DNA from: Cunninghamia lanceolata
Taxonomy: Eukaryota; Streptophyta; Pinopsida; Cupressales; Cupressaceae
DNA length: 64,000 nt
Direction of reading: 5' to 3'
Assembly (NCBI GenBank): GCA_027924645.1
Contig: BSBN01001965.1
Span: 16,048,001-16,112,000, forward strand
The notes beneath the pieces were generated by a model, which was given only the letters and a program-made list of their open reading frames with translations, was not told the origin of the DNA and made no database searches. Positions 58,264 through 64,000 of the stretch are shown here, in pieces. Positions within the stretch are counted from its first letter, which is position 1, and every line of letters starts with the position of its first letter. The position numbers were made by a program, and so were the translations under genes.

Positions 58264-61200
58264 TTAACTACTATAGGCCGAGAGGCCCATAGACTCCAAA
58301 CACCATCTGAACTTCTCTGCGCCCACTAGTTTCATCAATGTGTCTAAAACATTCTTCAAAGTATCTACCTTCTCCAAATTTACCTTTCAATCCTCAACCA
58401 TGTCTCACACAAAGTGAAACTGAACATCAATGTGCTTTGTTCTAGCATGGAAAGTTGGATTCTTCGCAAGGCAAATTGCACTCTAACTGCCACAACTGAT
58501 CATGATCTGACCTGCATCAACACCAATATCTGAACATAATATCTTTATCCAAATGGCTTCCTTACAAGCATGAGTTGCTACAATATACTCATCTTATGTT
58601 GTGGACAAAGAAACAACAAGTTGTCTCTTACTCATCCAACTAATAGCACCACCAAATAGTGTAAACACATAAACACTAGTGGATCTCCTGTTGTCAATGC
58701 CACCTGCCCAATATGAATCCACAAATCCACAAATATCAATAGAATATGGAGGTCCTGAAACATTATCATGATAGCAAATGGAATACTTGGAAGTACCCCT
58801 CAAATATCTGAACACTCACTTAAATGCATCCCAATGAACCCATCCAAGATTAGCCATAAATTGACTAAGGACTCCCACTTCTTGGGCAATGTCTAGTCTC
58901 ATGTAGACCATAGCATACATCAAACTGCCAACATCACTAGCATAAGGTACTCTGCTCATGTCCTCCACCTCACTAGGAGATTTGGGACAATCCTCAACAA
59001 ACAACTTTGTCCCCAAAGAAATGGGAACACACAATGGTCTACAATCTGCCATGCTGAACCTGTCCAACACAATCTTCACATACTTACTCTGGCTTAACCA
59101 AAGTTTTCTATTCGTTTTATCTCTTCTGATTTCCATTCCTAGAATGTACCTAGCTACCTCTAAATCTTTCATTTCATACTATGCTGACAACTAATATTTG
59201 AAATTAGAAATCATATTCTTACCCTTCCCAATGAGCAACATATCATCAACATATAATGCAACAATGAGAATACGATCACCATCAAATTTATAATACACAT
59301 AGTGATCCAATTTTGATCTCACAAATCTAATAGACAACACAAAGGAATCAAACTTCAGGTACCATCTCCTAGGGGACTTCTTCAAACCATACAAAGACTT
59401 CTTTAATTTGCAAACCAAATTTTCTTTACCTTTCACCATGTAATGCTCTAGCTGTGACATGTAGACTTCTTCCTCCAAGTCACCATGAAGGAAAGTTGTC
59501 TTCACATCCATCTATTCTACCTCCAAGTCATAAGATGCTACAAGAGACAACATGAACTGATTAGATGTTAGCTTTGAAATAGGAGAGAAGATTTCACCAT
59601 AATCTATACCCTTCACTTGTGAATACCCCTTCACAACCAATTTGGACTTATACTTCTCCACTCTACCATCTGCACCAAATTTCTTCTTAAACACCCATTT
59701 GCATCCAAGGGGTTTCCATCCAAGAGGTAAAGGCACCAAGTCCCAAGTTTGATTCTTTTCCAAAGAAGCCATTTCATCATCCACGGCCTCCTTCTAGGAA
59801 CCTGTATCTTTCATGTCCATAGCCTCTAATACAGTTCTAGGTTCATCACTGTTAGTAACCAAAGCATAAGCACAACTAGAATCAAGCAATGTAAAACCAA
59901 ACCTTTCAGGTTGTTTTCTTATCCGTGTAGACCTCCTCAAGAGCTAAGGTTGAGGTTCATCTTCTTCATCTAAGCTTGAAGAGTTGCTAGAGCTCTCCTC
60001 ATCATCAGGTCCAACATTGTCTTTTTATTCAGTCTTCTCAGGGGTAGCAAGAAACTGAACAACATCCTCTTTCTTTACTATTTCTTCTGGCTACAGAACA
60101 GTGGAAGAAGGTGTAATCTCTTTGAAGATGACACTTCTGCTATACAACACTTTTTTAGCCACAGGGTCCCAAAGCTTGTATCCTTTCACATCGACACCAT
60201 AGCCAATGAAGATACACTTAACAGCCTTGAACTCCAATTTTGACCGCTTCTCCCTAGGCACATGTGCATATGCCTCACAACCAAAAACATGAAGATGCCT
60301 TATTGAAGGCTTTCTACCAGACCACACCTCCATGGGTGTCTTTCCAACAAGAGCTGATGTAGGAGATCTATTAACAAGATAGAAAGTAGTGGTAACAGCT
60401 TCAACCCAAAACTTTTGTTCTAGGCCAACTCCACTAAGCATACTCCAAGCCTTCTCCATCAGTGTCTTGTTCATCCTCTCTACAACTCCATTTTGTTGTG
60501 GGATGTATGGAGTTGTCTTATGTCTTTCAATCCCAAGTTCCTTGCAATACTTATCAAATTTTGTAGAACAGAACTCACCACCATTGTTAGTTCTCAAACA
60601 TTTAATATTTTTACCAGTCTAATATTTAGCAAAGGCCTTAAACTCCTTAAACTTGCTATAAACTTCATATTTGCTTTTGAGAAAATAAATCCATGTCCTT
60701 CTACTGTAATCATCTATAAATGATACAAAGTATACAGATTTTGAAGGAACATTAATAGGACAAAATACATCAGAATGAACAAGGTCCAACACACCAGAAG
60801 ACTTGTGAGAACTCGAATAAAACTAAACACGGTTTTGCTTTCCATAAAGGCAAAGTTCACAAAAGTCAAACTCAAGATTACAATCATCTAACCCATCAAT
60901 GAGGTTTTTATTTTTCAAGGTACACAGACCCTTCTCACCAATGTGGCCAAATCTCTTATGCCATAGCATTGTCTTTTCAGCAGGAAGTTTAACTTTCAAT
61001 GCACGATTACAACCATCAAGACTAGAAACAACAGATTTCTTCACTGCTCATTCAGATGGTGGGGATGAAGTGACTGCTGCCCTCTTCCTTGAGTTAGAAG
61101 AACTATTGCATTGTGAAATGCATGCCTCCAACTAAAATAGAGTACCTCTCCTAGTACCCTTAGCAAGAACCATAGCTCCTCTAGTCATCTTGCATCCTTC

Positions 61201-62286
61201 TTTCGAAAAGACAACCTACACACCTACATCATTCAAACTACTTACAAAAAGCAGGTTCCGTGCTAAGCCTGGGATGTGCATAACCCCAAAGATCCCCTTC
61301 CCTTCACCATTGGGGAATCAGATAGAGACTCTTCCACAACCAACAATCATCAGATGAGAGTCGTCACCTAGATACACCTTTCCACCATCGAACTCCTCAT
61401 ACTTAGTGAACTAGTCTCGATGCGAGGTCATGTAGAATGATGCACCAGAGTCGATCAGCCACACATCATTAGATGCATGGGTTGAGAGGGCTACGATGAA
61501 AGCATCACCATCATCTTGTGACTTATCAGAATCTGAATCAAGAGCTTTCTTCTTCTTCTTCTTCTCCTCTTTGCATTCCTTTCAAAAATGCCCAGTTTTG
61601 CCACAGTTCCAATAAAGAGCCTTAGACTTTCTAGGAGATTTGGATCTACCCTTCTCATCTTTCTTGTCCTTCTCTTTCTCCTTGGGTCTTCCACAAACTG
61701 TAAGGGCCTCTTTGGCTACCTCAGAAGACTTTCTCTGCATCCCTTCAGACAACAATGAAGAAACTACTTCTTCCATTTTGAATGTAGATGCGGTGCTTCC
61801 AATAGCCATGACAAGATGATCCCATGAGTCTAGAAAAAAACAATGCAAGGTCATACATCGATCCTCTTCCTCCATCTTTACACCAATAGATGTCAATTGT
61901 GCAACCAGCATGTTAAAAGCATTCATATGTTCAGTAACAGATCCTTCATCCTCTATTCAAAGAGAATACAACTTCTTTCTTAGAAAAAGTTTATTAATCA
62001 GGGATTTTGCTTAATACACATCTCCCAACTTCTTCCAAAGTAGTTTTGTAGTAGTCTCCTCATGGACATTTAACAACATATAATTAGGAATACTAAGTCT
62101 TATGAGACCCTTAGCCTTCCGATCCTTGAGATACCAATCATCTTGTGACATTATAGCTGGTTTAGTTCCATTAACACTTTCCCAAAGGTTTTGGTCAACA
62201 AGCATGTCTTCCATCTTAAGCTTCCACAGCTCAAAATTACTGCCATTGAACTTCTCCACCTTAAACCTTCCTAATATTCTTGCCAT
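58264..62286 (-). pseudogene. Ty1/copia gag-pol pseudogene, one frame with ~20 nonsense codons
   Basis: From ATG 62286 (MARILGRFKVEKFNGSNFELW) to TAA 58264-58266, 4023 bases stay in one frame. Gag (about 62286-61600), zinc knuckle remnant (YWNCGKTGHF, then a stop where Arg is usual), protease (WLIDSGASFYM), integrase (HSDVFCP; RTNNGGEF with Asn for the second catalytic Asp; VVERMNKT), RT (WVFKKKF; MDVKTTFLHG; LKKSLYGLKKSPRRWY; YVDDMLL) and RNase H (FVDSYWAGG, SLSTT, HARTKHID). The stops I checked fit C-to-T or G-to-A changes (CGA, CAG or TGG to stop). No frameshift was found. Dead, but a rare full-length substitution-only fossil. Family differs from the copia at 28301. Confidence 0.9.
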
Positions 62287-62320
62287 CTCCTTTTTGTAAT
62301 AGAAATCAAGATACTCTACC

Positions 62321-63611
62321 TATTGCAAGTATGAGGTTAACTAGTGTTGTCATTGATGTCAACATACTCATATTGCATTGATAAGAAGGATTGGATGAGC
62401 TATGTGCTGAAGTTATTGAGGAAATCAGTCTCAATCAGGAACCGTGAAGAACAGTGATGAGAAGGCAAAAGTACTCAATAGGTTGAGTATCAGAGGATGC
62501 AGATTAAAGGGTTTGTAGATATGAGTCCTGAGATGTTCCAGTTAAGATTTCAGAGGTCTGCATGAAGATATGAAGAAGTTGTGATCAATCAAGTAGAACC
62601 GGTTCCGGGAGATGCTCTGGAGTGACAGAGTGTTACAAAAAGGTCTGGTGAGATCCGGAAGTGCATTTTCCTATTCTACGGATTGGAAGGAATGTTTGAG
62701 ATGTCCTTGTGATGTGTCATCTCAATTTGTTCATGGTTTGGAGGTCCGAAAGTACCTTTCTTAGTATGACAGTGGAGGTAGACTATGTTCTTGAAGTTTC
62801 GAATGAAGAAGAGAAGAGATTCTAGTAAGTAGAGGAAGTGCGGATGTACCTGGTTATTCAGGAAAGCCTGTGAAGGTTCTTGGATCATGTTGAGGTTGTA
62901 TTGTTGGTCCACATCAGTGTTAGAGCCTGAAATTGGAGATATTCTTCCCGATGAAGATGTTCTTGTTGGCCGACTGGATGAGTTCTTTCGGATGAAGATG
63001 TTCTTGTTCAGACTGGCCAATCGGATGTGTTATTTATCTTGCGAATGTTCTTGTGGTTGATTACGGACTTAGATGATTGTTCCTAAGCTAATACCTTGTA
63101 TAAATAAAGGTTTGTGAATTCATTTTGAAGTGTGTTGTGGAGCAGATAAGTGTGGTATAGCAAAAGAGCAAAAGGCAGAGTAGGTGTGTCTTGGGCTTAA
63201 ATGGAACTGATCCAGACATGGTAAAGATGTCATTCTCCAGTTCAAGTTTGTGATACTTATGATCTTGTAGACAATGTGTCTCTTGTAGGTAGTGTGCCTC
63301 CTTGTGAGCAGTGTGCTCAGGCAGTGAGCCCTAATTGGCAAGTACCATTTTATTTTTCCTTATTCTTCTAATAGAGAATAATCCTTGGGTTAATCACCCC
63401 ATGGTTTTCCCCTTAACTGGGTTTTCCATGTCAAAATCTTGGTGTCTAATGTGTTGATGTTTATCTGCTTCGGTGTTCATGCATTATGCTTTCATGAATG
63501 GTTAATTGATATGCAATTAAATAACAAAGAATAATCAAGTGTTTGAAGTAGAAGCAAGTTTTTGTACAACTGATTCACCCCCCCTCTCAGTTGTGTGCCC
63601 TAGATCTAACA
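62321..63611 (+). repeat. 5' LTR of right-edge copia
   Basis: 1291 bp, starting TATTGCAAGTATGAGG (TG changed to TA) and ending GATCTAACA. TATA box TATAAATA at 63099-63106, the counterpart of that in the nested copia. Confidence 0.85.
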
Positions 63612-63613
63612 AT

Positions 63614-63625
63614 TGGTATCAGAGC
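63614..63625 (+). other. Primer-binding site of right-edge copia
   Basis: TGGTATCAGAGC, two bases after the LTR. Confidence 0.9.
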
Positions 63626-63668
63626 TAAGTTCCTCTAAAAGGAGCTTAACTGCTTGAGGAGATCCAAG

Positions 63669-64000
63669 ATGTCATCATACAAGAAGGATAGTCTGAAGTT
63701 TCATTGAACCAACTTCTCTCTCTGGAAAGGTTGCATGAAATGTCACTTGGAGTGTATGGGAAAAGCATACTTGTCCATGGTCAGAAAACCATATGTTCCT
63801 CCGCAGAGTGGTCCGACAACTCTAAATGAAATCATAGATGTTGAAAACAATCTGTGGACCAAAGAAGCTCTTCTAAGTGCACTGAATGACTTAGAACTCT
63901 CAAATGTTATTGACCTGCCAACTACCTATGAGATCTAGGTTAAACTGGAACTTCTGCATGAAGGAGATGAATTTGTTAAGAGTGCAAGGCTACAAAGTCT
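63669..64000 (+). pseudogene. Copia gag, 5' part, degenerate
   Basis: ATG 63669 ([12 protein letters not shown]) then TGA 63705-63707 and TAG 63936-63938 in the same frame. [36 protein letters not shown] and [15 protein letters not shown] align with the start of the copia gag at 32341. Continues beyond the window. Confidence 0.88.

Larger units (their letters stand above)
57179..62320 (-). mobile_element. Degenerate Ty1/copia element (minus strand)
   Basis: 3' LTR (57179-58215), polypurine tract (58216-58229) and a full-length gag-pol frame (58264-62286). The PBS and 5' LTR lie beyond the copia inserted at 62321. It is inserted in the leader of element B. Coding decay is by substitution only. 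Confidence 0.8.
62321..64000 (+). mobile_element. Ty1/copia element (plus), same family as nested copia, cut by window end
   Basis: 5' LTR 62321-63611, PBS, then a degenerate gag start. LTR and protein match the copia at 26734-33717 by eye, but with many substitutions, so this is an older copy. It is inserted just upstream of the minus-strand copia gag start. Confidence 0.9.

Overview
The window looks like nuclear intergenic DNA from a plant with a large, retrotransposon-packed genome. A gymnosperm such as a conifer is my best guess, but this is inference. I find no credible host gene, rRNA, tRNA or CRISPR. Almost everything that can be read is Ty1/copia or Ty3/gypsy LTR retrotransposon sequence. 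Primer-binding sites complementary to plant initiator tRNA-Met (TGGTATCAGAGC type) occur on both strands, and the protein motifs are those of plant copia and gypsy families.

Left part (1-17431). A minus-strand gypsy gag (1-270 and 5547-5782) with its PBS (5941-5954) and 5' LTR (from 5957) is split by a coding-free LTR element (271-5546). That element has three LTR copies instead of two and is flanked by the 5-bp duplication GCCTC. Next come an AT-rich stretch, a very G-rich patch (about 7420-7760) and a gypsy gag-protease pseudogene (11633-13180) fused to a polypurine tract and LTR (13188 on). About 3.9 kb follow in which I recognise nothing.

Centre (17432-44723). This is a three-level nest. 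An old gypsy element with only gag-protease (LTRs 17432-18945 and 21356-21848 plus 43701-44723) carries in its 3' LTR a 21.8-kb insertion, 21849-43695, flanked by TTTGA. The inserted gypsy element has two 3206-bp LTRs full of CATCAT/GATGAT and TGACGTCA motifs. Its single long gag-pol frame has an archaeal-type RNase H domain before the reverse transcriptase and extra Cys-His modules. That frame is split by a minus-strand copia element (26734-33717) with near-identical LTRs. The copia element carries 67 extra bases outside its 5' LTR, is flanked by a perfect 93-bp direct repeat instead of 5 bp, and lacks the RT motif A block.

Right part (44724-64000). After unassigned AT-rich DNA and a field of ~44-bp tandem repeats comes a chain of elements, each cut into by the next: copia RT remnant (47937-49188), gypsy A (LTR 49189-50353, gag from 53975), gypsy B (LTR 54743-56003), a minus-strand copia pseudogene (57179-62320) whose 4-kb frame has about twenty nonsense codons and no frameshift, and a plus-strand copia (62321 to the window end) of the same family as the nested copia.

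The genes do not form a host pathway. Each element once encoded capsid (gag), protease, integrase, reverse transcriptase and RNase H for its own cycle. The only long open frames now are the 21.8-kb gypsy element (interrupted) and the nested copia (RT deletion).
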